Below are positions 32,409 through 45,193 of a stretch of 64,000 bases of DNA, piece after piece. Origin of the DNA: Trametopsis cervina (lineage: Eukaryota > Basidiomycota > Agaricomycetes > Polyporales > Irpicaceae); NCBI GenBank assembly GCA_022385755.1, contig MU278366.1:62001-126000 (forward strand). Direction: 5' to 3'. A model generated the notes under the pieces. The model ran no database searches. It was not told where the DNA came from and saw only the letters and a program-made list of their open reading frames with translations. Each line of letters opens with the position of its first letter. Position 1 is the stretch's first letter. Made by a program: the position numbers and the translations under genes.

Positions 32409-35400
32409 ATGACGATACCTGACCCTCCATGGAAGCAAAAAAGTGAGTTCAGTCACTACGTTTTCGTGCAGCATACAAATAAGCACCTCCTAGCGCGACC
32501 ATGTCCATTCTACTCGCAGGGTCGCTGCCTCTTCTCCGACTCGTGCAACTTCCTGCACGACGTCAAAATCAAAGTCAAGCAACCGCCAGATATCACAGTG
32601 ACGGAGAGCACGTCGGACGACTTGCGCTCCCCGAAATACGCCAGTACGGTCGCTACTGAACACCAAAGTCCCGGCTCGCAAGTGCGTTCGCCTCCTCGTT
32701 CGCCAAGGCTATCGAGCCTGTTGCTAGCTCTAGGAGATGTAATAGAATCCGACGAGGAGGGCCAAAATGACGCGTCTCCTATTTATTCTTACGACTCCCT
32801 TGTCCCTCCCTTGACTTCGGAAACTCATGGCACAGAAACTACTATTCCAATCAAAGAGCCGGCCGACCAAAGCCTCGCGTCGGAAGACTCAGCGTCAGCT
32901 ACTGGAGGTCATATCCCGGATGAAGCTGCACCCTCTGTCTCCTACAGCTCTTTGACTAAACGCGGCTCTGGCGATCTCCTCTCACCTATCGAGGTCAAAC
33001 TTGGCGTCGGGTTCCTCGGACAGCTCGAAGGCACCTTGCATCGAGAGGACTCTATTGATTCTGGCTATGCAGACGGGTGGACTGGTCCCTCCCCGCTTTC
33101 ACTGTCGCCACCAAGGCCCCAGAACGCGAGACGTTATTCCACACTTTCCTTACTCTCTTCTCCTTTTGGATCTCCAGCGCGCGCGCTGTCACCTCAGTTC
33201 ACACCATCTGCTGGCTCCGCATGGCCCACTTCGCCTCTATTTTCGCCGGTCAGGTCTAAGGCAGGGTCTCGGCCCTCGTCTCTACATCTCAGCCAAGCTT
33301 CGAACGACGATCTTGACAGTCCAACTGACTACTATCGCAGACTCTCTGCTGGATCGCCTGAACTTCCGACCGCCGGACTTGATCAGGATGCCACAATCAG
33401 GAACACTGCTACGGTTGCCTTGCATGACGACGACCGGGAACCGCCAGCACTTCCTACTGTAGTTGCTCCGAAAAAGACACTTGATACGCCGACGCACGTT
33501 TTACCGGTAGAGGAAGCGGTGGTTGCATCTAATGAAATCAGTCCAACCGGTTCAACCTCTCCTGATGGGCCCCCTCGTGAGGATGCTACTGTTGAAGTTG
33601 AAGTACCACCTATCTCTCCTGTCTTCTCATCTGATGATCAGACAACGGACGAAGATACTACAGCTTTATACGGCAGCTACTACTCCGAAGTGCTATACAC
33701 AAACTCCCCCAGAGCAGCCGAACTTCCACCCAGTGTCCGTGCTCCACCCATATCATTCATCCGCGAAGCCGACGTGCAAGCCGCTCCCCAACGATCACCT
33801 TCAAATGCCTCCCGTCGCTCTTCGCAAGCCATCTTACCCGATGCGCGAGGCACGCCAGAATTTGTGGCAGGATCATCCCGAGATCTATACTCCCCTAATC
33901 GCGACGTGTTCGCTGTGAGCGCGCCGGCCTCACGCTTGGGTTCACCTGCCCTTTCAGTACGATCGCCTGCAATCCATTCAGCTGGAGGGTCACCCTCGTT
34001 GTCGCGCCAATCTTCGTTCTCAGAGCGAGTTGATCAGACTCGTTCTCCCCTAAAGACAACGACAACGACAAAGATTCCTTTCGGCTTCAGGCATACAGCT
34101 GCGGTACGTGTGATCAGATGGGGTTATGATAAACATTTTCGCGTACTCACAAGTTCATTTCTAGGCCCGTTCCCGTGAGTCAGTCGCTCAACGTCCTGGT
34201 AGTGTCCCACTGGTTCGCCATCGGCCACCTGCTTTGGTTGGACTGGGTGCCGCCAGAAGCCAATCGCTTAGCGATAATAATCAAGGAACCTTTGACGAAC
34301 CGCCCCTGTCTTCTAGCAGGCTTCGACCATTACGACTTGTGAGTGATTAAATCCATCTTTTATGAAACAATGCTAAATATGGTCCCAGTCTGTCTTACTC
34401 AGTTCCTCTACTTCATCTCTGGTATCTCCAACCTCTTCTAATTTGCTTCCCACTGTTACCGCCTCATCATATACTGGTGAGTGATATTATCTGAACTGCA
34501 GGATGATTTCTCATTATGTCCATAGAATACTCGCGCCCATCGTCTCCTTCTGTAAAATCAGATTATTCGTTATCTAATCATCCCTTGGTACGTATATTGA
34601 AACGATGGTCAGGAAACACAACTGATTCAGATCCACACAACAGCTTTCTACAAGTTCATCAGAGCATAATATACCCCGCCCCATACGCAACATCACTGGA
34701 TCTGGATCAACTCATGTTCAACACGTAGACGATGATATCCGCACTCAATCTCACCCGCTGTCCGCACCTGTTACCGATGCACGCTCTGCGCCCTGGAATC
34801 AATCTCCATCTGTTCTCGCTCCGCTCTCCCCTAGACATTTGCACGCTGTACGCCCGAGTAGTCGGTTTTCCGAACGAGGGCTGCAGCCGTCCATCCATGA
34901 AGAAGAATCCGTTGATGACGAAGATGACGATGAGGCATATGATGCGTTCGGAGACCCCGACCTGACCATCAACGTCCGCGAAGCAATCGCATCCGCTCCT
35001 CCGTTTACCCGCCCAACATCAGTTGCTTCCTTTATTCACGAGCCCGTCCATGCTATTGCTACTCCGAGGCCAACCTTAATCTTTGCAATCGCCAGTGATA
35101 ACGTCGAAGAAGTTCGCCGTGTATTGCAAACTGGAGAAGCATCTCCGAATGATGATGTCGGTCCACAATCTGCTTTGGCATTTGCTCTCACTTCCAATCA
35201 GCTAAAACACAAAGCTGAGATGGTGAAGTTATTGTTGGCGCACGGCGCCGACCCTTCGTCTCTCAAGGCTATCCCCGGCCACTCTCAACAATCCTCCGTG
35301 GCCTCCGTGACCGACCCCGAGTCTGAACATGGTACTAGAAGTTCCAATCCTGTAGCGTTAGCGGACCCCGCGACTAGGTAAGGGAATTTCGAGGTGGTAT

Positions 35401-36645
35401 CTATGTTACTACAGATTCTAAATACCGGGTGTTCACAGATACTACATCGCGCGGGCAGAGGCTCCGCAGACAAGAAGAACATCCGCATTGATTCATCGCT
35501 CGTTCTTTAGGCCTTTGGCCAAGGTACGATACGAAATGATCGGACAGGACCGTGCTCTCGAACAGCTTTTCCGCGTGCTGAGCATGCCTGCCATGGCGCC
35601 CATCGTTGTACTTCTATGCGGTCAGTGGATCTGCTGGCAAGTCTAGAGATATACTGAAACTGAACATGGTTCAGGTCCAAGTGGACATGGCAAAAGTCTT
35701 CTCGCGCGGAGATGTGAGTTTGGTGATGCTCTGAGTTTATTCCGTCAACTTACACAATCGTCTGCAGTCGGCTCCCTTCTTGACGTTCCAACTCATACGG
35801 TCAACATGACCACTCTGAGGTCTACACACGACATATGGAGAAGTTACTCGATGAGTCCCTACGAGGTATGCTCCCGCATCCTCCCGCATCTCTCCGTATC
35901 TAACTCGCATTAGGCACCTTCTGCTCTCACTTTAGCCGATTTCCTAATGGAAAATGAGGGCAAGCGATGCGTCGTAGTATTGGACGTGAGTGGATTTGAA
36001 AGTATACTCCGTCGCAATCCTAGAGTATTTTTTTTTGCTTAGGAAATTGAGAAGACTGAGAACGACAAGGTGCTCTCATCATTGCTCATGCCTTGGGAAC
36101 TGGGTATGTTATTATCAATGTGAAAGCCTTTTCTTCTCTGACACGCAGTTCTCTTTGCTCAGGTCGCTGCTCATTCGAAGCTGGCCATCGTCATGTTGAC
36201 GTTTCGAAAGTCATCTGGCTGGGCACCTCGAATATTGGACACGATCTTGTATTCGAGCATCATTCTTCGCGAGCTTCTCCAGACGAAACGATGTCACGCG
36301 AGGAATATGTGGATCTCATGGGCCTACTGCGTCCTATCGTTTCAGATAGACTGGGGGTGAGTCCTCCATGTAATATTGCCCACTATTGTCTCTTAAGACT
36401 CCTCATGACAGCCCTCCGTCCTGTCACGAGTTACCACTGTCCTCCCCTTCGTATCCTTCACAACAGACGAGAAACTGGCTATAGCAGCTGAAGCCCTCTT
36501 CGCTCTTGCCGAGGACGCGGCCAGCACTCTGCCAGCGGCGACAGTGGAGAAGCTCGTGCGCGACTCGCTACGTGCGTATATGCCTGCTGAGGGTGCCAGA
36601 TCGTTGTACCGTGCGGTGTCAACGCAATTATTGGAGACGTTGTAA
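32409..36645 (+). CDS. CCCH zinc finger - ankyrin - ClpB-like AAA+ ATPase fusion
   Basis: One long gene of about 11 exons and 1,200 residues; the first exon (32409-34103) is 565 codons. Residues about 30-50 form a C-x7-C-x5-C-x3-H zinc finger (CPFYSQGRC, CNFLH). A very long Ser/Pro-rich disordered region follows. Around 35050-35270 are ankyrin-like repeats (TLIFAIASDNVEEVRRVL, MVKLLLAHGADPSS). The C-terminal AAA+ module has Walker A GPSGHGKS, formed across the intron at 35620-35674, NMTTLRSTHD, Walker B VVVLDEIEK, sensor 1 WLGTSNIG and a ClpB-like D2-small tail ending at 36645. Ankyrin plus a single AAA+ domain resembles mitochondrial CLPB/SKD3 disaggregase, but the RNA-binding-type CCCH finger and disordered arm do not. 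Every splice junction examined is in frame, supporting a single gene. Confidence 0.78.
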
Positions 36646-37379
36646 ATTTAAGTTCTTCATGGCTGGACCAGGCTCCGAGGTTACATTGGAGGTACTATAG
36701 TCTAAATTAATTGCAATGCATGTGTCTTTCAGGATAATCGGAGGAGTGTCAACTTTTTGTGGGTGTCGCTCGTCTCAGGTTCGTCCATCGGCTTCCTCAA
36801 ATGCAGATCGCTTGCTGCGCCAGTTGTGACTTGCACAGCCGGTTCCATTCGAATAGAAGCTTCTGCGTCGACGAATCACAACAATGTCGTCCTCATGCAT
36901 CACGGAACCAGGCTGTCTCATTCTTTACTGTCAACTCTTTATTGTCTCTGTCGGCCCTGTTATTAGTCACTCAAGACAATCTCCCCGCCTCTACACTGTG
37001 CCGACTGATTACAATGTAAGAAGTCGCAACCGCCAGCCATACAACGAAGTAGACAATACCCCACGAAGTCATAACCAGAAGAATAGAGTGTTTAATATAT
37101 CCAATTAACGAAGCTCTATTGTACATCCCGCCTACTGCATACAGTAGTATTACCCCGAAACGATAACGCTACATCAGATAGATATTAAAACAAAACCAAA
37201 AATGTCAATGTCACAGGGCAACTCGCAGAGTCTGATGTGTGTGGGCGTGTCCGCAACTGTAAAAATACATAGTCCAAAGTTGGCGGCGTGCGTGGTAGAA
37301 TGGCGTGTATCGTGGGGTTCGCAGTAGTGATCGTGCATGTAGATCGTGCTAGGCGTGAGGAGGGGGTGGGCTTGCTTGT
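36646..37379. other. Convergent intergenic region
   Basis: Lies between the 3' ends of the AAA+ fusion gene and the DUF7598-like gene. No gene is seen. It includes an A/T-rich patch about 37130-37210. Confidence 0.5.
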
Positions 37380-38371
37380 CTAGATGGCGTAGTTGCTTGA
37401 CTTGAATCTGGGCTCTGGTGTACCGGCACGGGAGCTTTCAGGCCTTTCGGTGCGCGGGGGTGGAGGAGCATATCGGGGGAGGGTCTCGAGAGGCTTCGAG
37501 ATGAGGAAACCTATACATAAGTTGTCAGAGTTTGAACGAGGATATTATGGGAAGGAATGTCACACACCTTTCAATCCTGCCTTCTTCTCACCGCCGTTCC
37601 CGAAGCCGTATCCAGTGTGTTCCGCCATGTCAGCAGACTTCTGGTTGTTGCTACCACTGAACAGCGACGAGATGAACCCCGACTGCGGGCGTGCAAACGT
37701 AGGGCGCAAATCATGCGTATTAGGCAGGACGCCCTTAGCTTCCGCACGCCACGAGGTGATAGACCGCTTCGACTTAGCGCGTTCGCGGAAGATGAGGCCA
37801 ATAAGCATGTTCAGACACCCAAGGGCGAACAGGAAGAACGCCGCGACAAGCGTGAAATCATCAACGTGGTGCGACAGGATCGTGGCGCCGATGAGGCATT
37901 GGAAGATCCCGAGGGGACCCAGTCCGAAGTTCTCGCCTAGTACTGGGAAGAAGCGTTCGAAGAAGGATGAGGGCCAGCCGAACTCGGAGAGGATGAGGAC
38001 GATGATCTGGAAGATGATGAGCAGGCGGTTGACGACGGCCCAGAATACGCCCGCGGGCTGGTTGGGCACTGTGCTGTTCCTACATTACAGGCCACATAAT
38101 GAGTACAACGGAGGAAGCGAATTGGAATGTGCACGTACTCGATGTATTCGCAGTCTACGAGGTCAGCGTCACTCGAGTTCTTCATGAAGTGGTTGACGGC
38201 TTGGATGTCATTAACAAGGACGAATATGCTGCTTGCAAAGACCAAGAGCATGGAAATGATGCTGAGTGCACGAACGCCGTTAAGGCCGATAAAGAGGTCT
38301 GGAACATTAAGGATCAATAACTGTCGCACTAACTCAAACATTAAAAACTTACATGCGCGTGGAGGGAGCAT
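37380..38371 (-). CDS. Tetraspan membrane protein (DUF7598-like)
   Basis: Four exons (38371-38353, 38298-38139, 38079-37568, 37510-37380) give 273 residues. The tiny first exon encodes only MLPPRA and part of Tyr, joining to LFIGLNGVRALSIISML, a start typical of an Agaricomycete membrane family I know as DUF7598. Four hydrophobic helices are visible: ALSIISMLLVFASSIFVLV, AVVNRLLIIFQIIVLILSE, GPLGIFQCLIGATIL and FTLVAAFFLFALGCLNMLIG. The C-terminal tail is cytoplasmic-looking, with basic RERAKSKRS and a Gly/Pro-rich end (PPPPRTERPESS). The function is unknown. Reading through the first intron stays open, so automated annotation may wrongly retain it. Confidence 0.78.
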
Positions 38372-39173
38372 GGCTGCGTTATAAGTTGGTTCTTGCAAGA
38401 AAAGTTGTGTAGATGCAGGTGTTAAATGTGGTATGCAGCACTGTCTAGAGAGTGTAACGCGGAGAGGGTGGCCCAGCACCAAGAAGAGGCTTGAAGCGTA
38501 TAGAGAGAGAACGTGGAGGAGGCAGGAGAAGTAAAACCTGGCCAGAGGAGTAATGAGCCTCTCCCGGGTTACCTTCTACTCTTATATACCAACACGTCGC
38601 ACAGTGGTGGCTGCCAACGCATGGCGCGGCTCCCGTTATTGTGCTTGTTGGGCCATTGTCGCGACCCCCATTTGCCGAAGAACAATAAAGCGCAATGGGC
38701 GTAGTTGACAATGACTTCCTTATTTGGCAGGTGCGTCGGCGTTTGCCTGGCTGGAGACAAACAAGTACAAAGCAAGCCCGGTTGTAATGGCTTTGAGAGA
38801 GTACAAACGACGATTGCTTCTGAGTAAAAATGCACTTGAGTGTGTTATAGCTTCATGGGGCAATGATGCTGCGAACATGGGCGTCGTCACCTTCTCGCGA
38901 AGGTTAATCCTCAAGGGTTCCGAGTCTCGGCGCCTACTGGTGGCCAGTACCGGGCCAGGGCTTATAACGTCGAACTGATATTACAACATCTCATACACGA
39001 TACACGTATTACGTCAAGGGAGTTGTAAAAGTCCACGCAAGAGTTCACGCTCCCAAAGACAAGCTTTTCGCCACGTAATGTAATGCGGCGATAGAAAGCA
39101 AGTACCAATATCCTGAACAAAAAACCGAGGCGAAAGACTCATGAAACCCGATGCAGAATGGTGGAAGACATCT
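38372..39173. other. Intergenic region
   Basis: Contains the promoter side of the DUF7598-like gene and the 3' side of the mucin-like gene, both on minus. No gene is seen. Confidence 0.5.
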
Positions 39174-40566
39174 CTACGCCTCGTAAGCGGGAGGGGCATC
39201 TGCACCTTCGCGAGGTGCCTCAAGACGGGCCTCCTGTGCCTTGGTTCGACGAGGTGGTGGCTGGGTAGACGCGCCAGCCACAGGTACAGGTATACGGCCA
39301 GCATCCGAATGCACATAAGGTGCGTCGGAAGACCCACCAATCCCGTCATCCAACGAGCCCTGGTCAGACAGCACAGACTCATCTACAGGAGGCATAGGCG
39401 AACGTACGGGCCGCCGTGAGTTTTCTCGAGTAGGCGGGTATGTAGCCAGCAAGGGGTTCCCAGGGCCAGGAGGCCGGCGTGAGTCCTGGCTGTATACGGA
39501 TTCGCTGAAGACACTCGCGTCGCTCGGCGGGACGGGCGGAGAGCCAGAGCGGCTGTACTCTGCGCTCGAACCCGGTACGGCGCTGTATCGGCTTGACAGC
39601 ATGTCATTCGTTCCGCCGGTAGTGCGTCGCCGGATGGAGGAGGTCGGGGGAGGGAGAAGCGTAGGTGCACCTAGGAAACCTTCCGTGGGGGTGTTGGACA
39701 CAGCGGTGTCGCCGTTATATGGATCAAACGTGGCCGGGTCGTCTAATGTCATGGTGGTTGCAGCAGGTTTGTTGTGATTCTTGTGTAAGCGTATAGGAAA
39801 TGGGTAGATCTTGCCGTCCACGTGGTCGAAATCATCGTCGCGGTTTTTATGGCGCCTGCGGCTGCGAGACACCGGTGTAAGTTAGGTACTTCCGCGATGC
39901 ATATCGTATCGTATGGACGTGCGTGACTCACATGCAGAAAAAGACTAGGAGAACTATGGCCGCGATGAACGCTACCCCGCCGACTACTCCTCCGATTATG
40001 GCTCCGAGGTTGGTGCTGGAGCCGCTGTGTCCGCTTGAGACCGGCACCAAGGTAGTGGGGGTGACGACCGTGGTTGATGTGCTGTAGACGATGATAATGG
40101 AGCCGCCTGGCAGAGTAGACGAGGATTGTATGACTGAGAGGGAGGTCGTTGGGGGGAGAGTCGAGACACTCGAGGAGGATGCACTCGAACCCGAGTCCGA
40201 CGAAACCGGAGGACTGGTGATGTCGGAACAGCTGGTCGAGAAAAGTGTCGCAGTGGGGTTTGTGGCCGTCACTGGGACTGTAATCACGATTGGAACTTGC
40301 GTGGTCACAACTTGCTCTGCGAAAAATTCTTCGATTCATTTCACGACTGCGATCGCAAATTGTGACTTACCAGGACTGATTGTGCTCACGACATCTGTAG
40401 GAACACAACTACCCGTAACTCCTGAAACGACGGCACAAGAGGATGTTGTGATAGTTGTAACGGAAGCAGGTATGGTTGTCGTGCTCGCAGAACTTGAAGT
40501 TTCCAGGCTATCGGAAGTGACAGTGCCGAACAGTGTCGCTGTAGGGATCGTCTGACACTGCGACAT
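39174..40566 (-). CDS. Mucin-like single-pass membrane protein
   Basis: At least three exons on the minus strand. The ectodomain is Ser/Thr-rich with paired cysteines (SSCAVVSG, SCVPTDVV, FSTSCSDIT), suggesting heavy O-glycosylation. It is followed by Gly-rich GAIIGGVVGGVAFIAAIVLLVFF as the transmembrane helix and basic RRRHKNRDDD as stop-transfer. The cytoplasmic tail of about 220 residues is disordered and Pro/Ser-rich. This is the architecture of fungal cell-wall-stress-sensor-like or mid2-like surface proteins, but no WSC or other named domain is seen. The 5' end is uncertain: the ATG at 40566 (MSQCQTIPT) lacks a signal peptide, and the frame just upstream (WLEDGGGLQYD) looks coding until a stop, so an upstream signal-peptide exon is likely missing from this model. 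Confidence 0.7.
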
Positions 40567-42137
40567 GTCGTATTGCAGGCCGCCGCCGTCTTCGAGCCAA
40601 TGGAGGTGATGGAGGTATTAGACAGAGAGTATGGACAGTCTGCATATTTAGCGGGGAGAGGGGCGAGAAGCAGCACAGCCAGCCGTCGCGGCTTGGACTA
40701 GTTAAGCAACATGCTCGATCGCCTGGCCATCTCAGACCGCCGGATACACTGCCTGGACAGTACAACGCCATTCAGGCAGACATATTCGGCGTTGGGACAT
40801 GTGCAGAATACGAGGATTGTATACAGCTGGGTCTGAAAGTCTTGCCATAAGTTGACAACTGGGCGAACTAGCCTCGGGCTGGATCAAAACCATGCTTAGT
40901 TCTGGCAAAGCCTGGCCGGTGTGTAACGTGACATGAGTTTCCCCGCTTGTCTTGTGACCTCTGCATATTTCGCTGCACGGCTGTTTGCGGCCCTTGTCTT
41001 CTGCTCAAGATGAGAGAGATGCGAGGGAGTTTGTGCGCGATTGAGAGAGTGTGAGTAGTGCAGCAGCGGCGGTTGACGGACTCAAACACAGGCTCCCTGC
41101 ACTGGCCAATCAGTTGATTATGTAAGGCTGCGATCGACGCATCAAGCTGAAAACCCTATCAGGCAGCATTCGCCCTCATTCACCACGAACGGTAAGAAAG
41201 TTCGTGTGACACAGGTGAGTCCCCAAAGCCTCCTAACATCGTTCCGATAGGGTCGGCGCACTTGCTCATGCGCGCACTATGGTCTGACGCTGTAACTATA
41301 GGGTGAGTGCAAGCATGTATTGACGCACCAGGGTTCTGGGGTTGTAGTTCTGCAGTGTTTTCGATTCACTCAGCCCTGACGTACGACTTCTGGCTACACT
41401 GTGATCCTATTCGGCGGTGGATATCCATGTTCACAAGATCGCCTCCGCATTGTATACACAGCGTCGCGATAGATGGAAACCGTGCATCAAGCCGCGAACT
41501 TAAGTGCTCGCAATCGGGCTGTTTTCCACGGCTAGTGGCATGATCGCTACTTCACAGAGCCTGCAATGCAGTGCATAACTCTCACCACCGTCGTGGCCAG
41601 CGATTCAAGCCATTTCATTTCGCTCGATGCAAAGAAACCTCCTGATCACAACCGAAAGCGGATGTTCTACATACGGCACTTTCGAACGGCCGGCGGAATT
41701 TGTAGCGTGGCCACCGCGGCGGACCCCTTTATTTGGCTATAGACTATAATCCTTTCAGGACTCGTCCGCTCTTCAATAAAGCTTAACTGCGCCCAGGAAA
41801 TTCACACAGCACCGCCTCCAAGCTTAAGGCGACAGAGGGAACAGCTCAATTACTGACGTTCGTTACGTCGAAAGGGGGCACAAAATAGATATTAGACGAA
41901 AGGTACGGGCCTCCGATCACCTGTGTCAGTGATCGCGGAAGCAAACATACTACGCAGACAGCTGACCCCGAACGCCTCTATTCCTGCGTTCCGCTTGCCA
42001 GTCTACCCCGGATCCGAATACATTGGGCTCTAATAATGGTCGCCCTATAAGTGAGCCTAACGAGCGGGCGCAGCGGCCTTGGCCTCCTCTTGCTAGCTTT
42101 ACCTTTTCTCCCACCCGTGTGCTCTGTGCTCTCCGCG
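40567..42137. other. 1.6-kb intergenic region
   Basis: Lies between the 5' ends of the mucin-like gene (-) and the DUF6534-like gene (+), so both promoters and probably a missing first exon of the mucin-like gene fall here. No other gene is supported. Confidence 0.5.
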
Positions 42138-44409
42138 ATGGGCCCAGACAGCGAAACGTACGGCGCGCTCCTTATTGGTGGGATTATGGCTACGTAGTGA
42201 GTGGTTGGTTTTGGGGCAGATGACCTCCTCGCAGTGCCGAGAATATTGACGCCGCCTCCTGCGAAATAGTTTGTCGGGGGTCGTCTGCACACAAACATAC
42301 CTATACTTTCGTTCATTTCCGAGGGATCCGTCTGTTATTCGGTCATTAGTGAGTACTCACGAGATGGTTTCTAAAATCGCTGTTGATCCTGAGATTTAGG
42401 TTTTCGTAGTTTGGTACGGCTGCTTAGGACATTGAGCGAGCAGCTTTGATTGATGATTCGGCTAGGTTTATGGATATCTTGCATTCGGCATTGGTGTTCA
42501 CCTCAGTGTGGCATTACCTGATCACGGGGTTGAAGAATCCCACAGAGATACAGAATATCTACTGGTACGTCAAATTTTCTACCGTCTTGTCGTCTCATCT
42601 GAGTGGCGAGATTCAGGTCTGTCAGTGTGAGTAGCATTGCTCAGATTTAACTCGACTGCAATACTGACGGCGGTGATCAGGGCACAATATCCATCACTGT
42701 AAGTCACTTTGATCTACATACTAACATCATTGTAACCTCCTTGTGCTCTAGGGTTTCACCACTTTCTTGATTCATTGGTATGTCACTGACCAGACAACTG
42801 TCTTGGGGGAAAATGAACTGAGATCGGACATTTTCCCTCTAGCTTCTTTACGCATCGAGTATGGACATGTTCGTACTCTGACCATTCCGCATACGATGTG
42901 TCTGTGTACTAATAATTTAACGTATAGTAAGCAAGCAGAACAAATGGATAACCGCACCGATTGTACGTCTATCTTAACCCCTTTCGACCGAACCTACTTG
43001 CTGATCCGCACTTCTCTAGATGGCTCTTGCCTTCCTGAGAATGCGTACGTTTGCATCCCATCGATTGGGTTCCGCATTAGATTGATTAAATTATCCTTCT
43101 CATCTCAGTAAGCGCATTTGGTACGTCCTTCCACGTTCGGGCAACATCAGTCAGCTCACCCCCTATATTCCACAGGCACCGTCGCACAGATGTAAGTCAC
43201 ACGACACCAAAATACCCGAAACCCTCATAATAACAGCACACAGGACTCGCCTACACACATGGGCCCGATTCCATGAAGTCGCAGCGGTACGTGCGATCTT
43301 CATATCACCCTCCCCCATGATCTAACAGCGATGTAACTCCAGTGGTCGTTCACGACAGGCCTCGTGATATCAGCGACCGTGGATATACTGATCGCGTTCA
43401 CACTCGTTTATTACCTGAGCCAGAACCGGACGGGTTTTTCCAAGTACGCATCCGCCCTCGTTGAGGTGTCGACTCGACTGCTGACGGTGTTGCTCGCAGT
43501 ATGGATTATATTCTTGACACTATCATGCTGTATACTGTGGAGAACGGCATGCTGACCTCGTAAGCTTGGGTCTCTTCCAGATCGTGCAGAGAGCTAACAT
43601 AGGGGGTGACAGCATCTCGGTTGTAGCCTCATTCATTTGCGTACGTTATCTCAACACACCGTTGTAGTCGATCGCACATCCTGACAGATTACGTAGTGGT
43701 TGACCATGCCGCAGAATTTCATCTTCCTCGCTTTCCATTTTATCATCTTCAAGAGTACGTCGATATGTCATTCTTTACAGCACCCCTCATGCTAACAGCT
43801 TGTGCGTGCATACAGTGTATGCAAATTCATTCTTGGCAACGTACGTTACTTTCCTCACGTAGCCGTACAGAGAACTCATGTCTCATAACCATCGTTCATG
43901 CAGACTGAACGCCCGCAGAAACCTCAAGGACCGATCCTTGCAGGGCGGCCGACGGAAGAACAGCATACAGCTGCCGACGCTCTTCACAAGCGAGTCGCTC
44001 CGCCGCAGCCACACCTCCGTACGTCCTACCCCTCCACACTCCCATCACATCATAGTAAACTCCTTCCATCTAGGCCCGCAAATCCAAATCGAGATCACGA
44101 GACTCTCCCACAACAACAACAGTACGCGTTCCCCTCCCGTGCAGCGCAAAGTATAACTAACCACTACCTCCGCAGCTCCAAATAAACGTCGAGAAATCCG
44201 TACACTACGCGACAGACGTCCCCCCGGGGACGTTCGGCCAGCTAGATCTCGAAGCCCTCGAGCCTGCATACCTCGCGGGCGGGACGCGCTCGAGCCGCGA
44301 TTTTGAGAGTTCATTCGCGGTGGACACTGGGGCGTCGACGCCGGAGAGGATGAAGGTGGACGTTGCGAGTTTGCCGGAGAGCGGCATATGGAGTGAGGCG
44401 TGTAGGTAG
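42138..44409 (+). CDS. Seven-TM-like membrane protein of the DUF6534 type
   Basis: A highly fragmented gene with about 15 small exons. The start ATG at 42138 reads MGPDSETYGALLIGGIMATY. Splicing gives successive helices: LSGVVCTQTYLYFRSFPRDP, VFVVWFMDILHSALVFTSVWHYL, IYWSVSGTISITGFTTFLIH then CFFTHRVWTLSKQNKWITAPI, MALAFLRM, GLVISATVDILIAFTLVYYLS, MDYILDTIMLYTVENGMLTS and PQNFIFLAFHFIIFKVYANS. The repeated pattern and the LNARRNL ending of the membrane part match the DUF6534 family, expanded in mushroom-forming fungi and of unknown function. The tail is soluble and acidic. Several exons are under 60 nt, so automated prediction will often split it; the exon junctions given here were chosen by family similarity. 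Confidence 0.8.
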
Positions 44410-45193
44410 GGTGAGTGTGTGGGGTCATGTGAGATAGTGGTCGTATTTTCTGGGTGTAACATAGCAGGTGTTGTGGTCATAATCGAATGAGTGCGAACAT
44501 ATAAACCGATGTCCGTTTGATGGCCATAGCTTCGGCGTGTGCTTCGCCTCACTATTCGCAGACTGTCTTCTGCGGCGAGGATTAGAAAAAGGAACCACTC
44601 GAGAGCTGAGCTCCAGCTTTGCAACTTTCTAAACCAATTAATTGCAATCATCACAAAGACCGAAAATCATTGCTACTGCTGTATTCAACGCGAATAATCC
44701 AACGCAAATTCCTTAAATGCCACAAGCGCAGGTATGAATGAAGTGCACGACGACGAATAATCCAAAGAACGCCAGTGCGGGGTAATAAATAAGAGGGCGA
44801 GTGGCAGTGGCGCAAAAAGAACACACCGACAACGAAAAAGAAACGAAATAAGGATAGAGGTGTGTGCGGGGAGCGAGAGCGAGAGCGTGCGTGAATGCGT
44901 GACGGGTAAGTAAGCAGTTGTTGGACGCTAAACGGCTGTGCTTGTGCTTGTGAATGTGAAGGGAGGACCAGGAGGCTAGCTGGAGGTCAGAGGAAGATGG
45001 GGCGTGCATGCAGGTTTCCACTAAAAATCGGAATAGTTGTACTTTGTATTGTTCTTGCCGTGTGTGTGTGCATTGATGGTGTTCATGTTCATCTATATGA
45101 ACAGCGAAGTCGGGCCTTGCGCAGGCTCTATTGGGCGGTTCTTCGTGTGGTCTGGGCTGGTCAGGCAGGATTTGTGTATGGAGGGGTGATGCG
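44410..45193. other. Convergent intergenic region
   Basis: Lies between the 3' ends of the DUF6534-like gene and the disordered-protein gene. No gene is seen. Confidence 0.5.
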
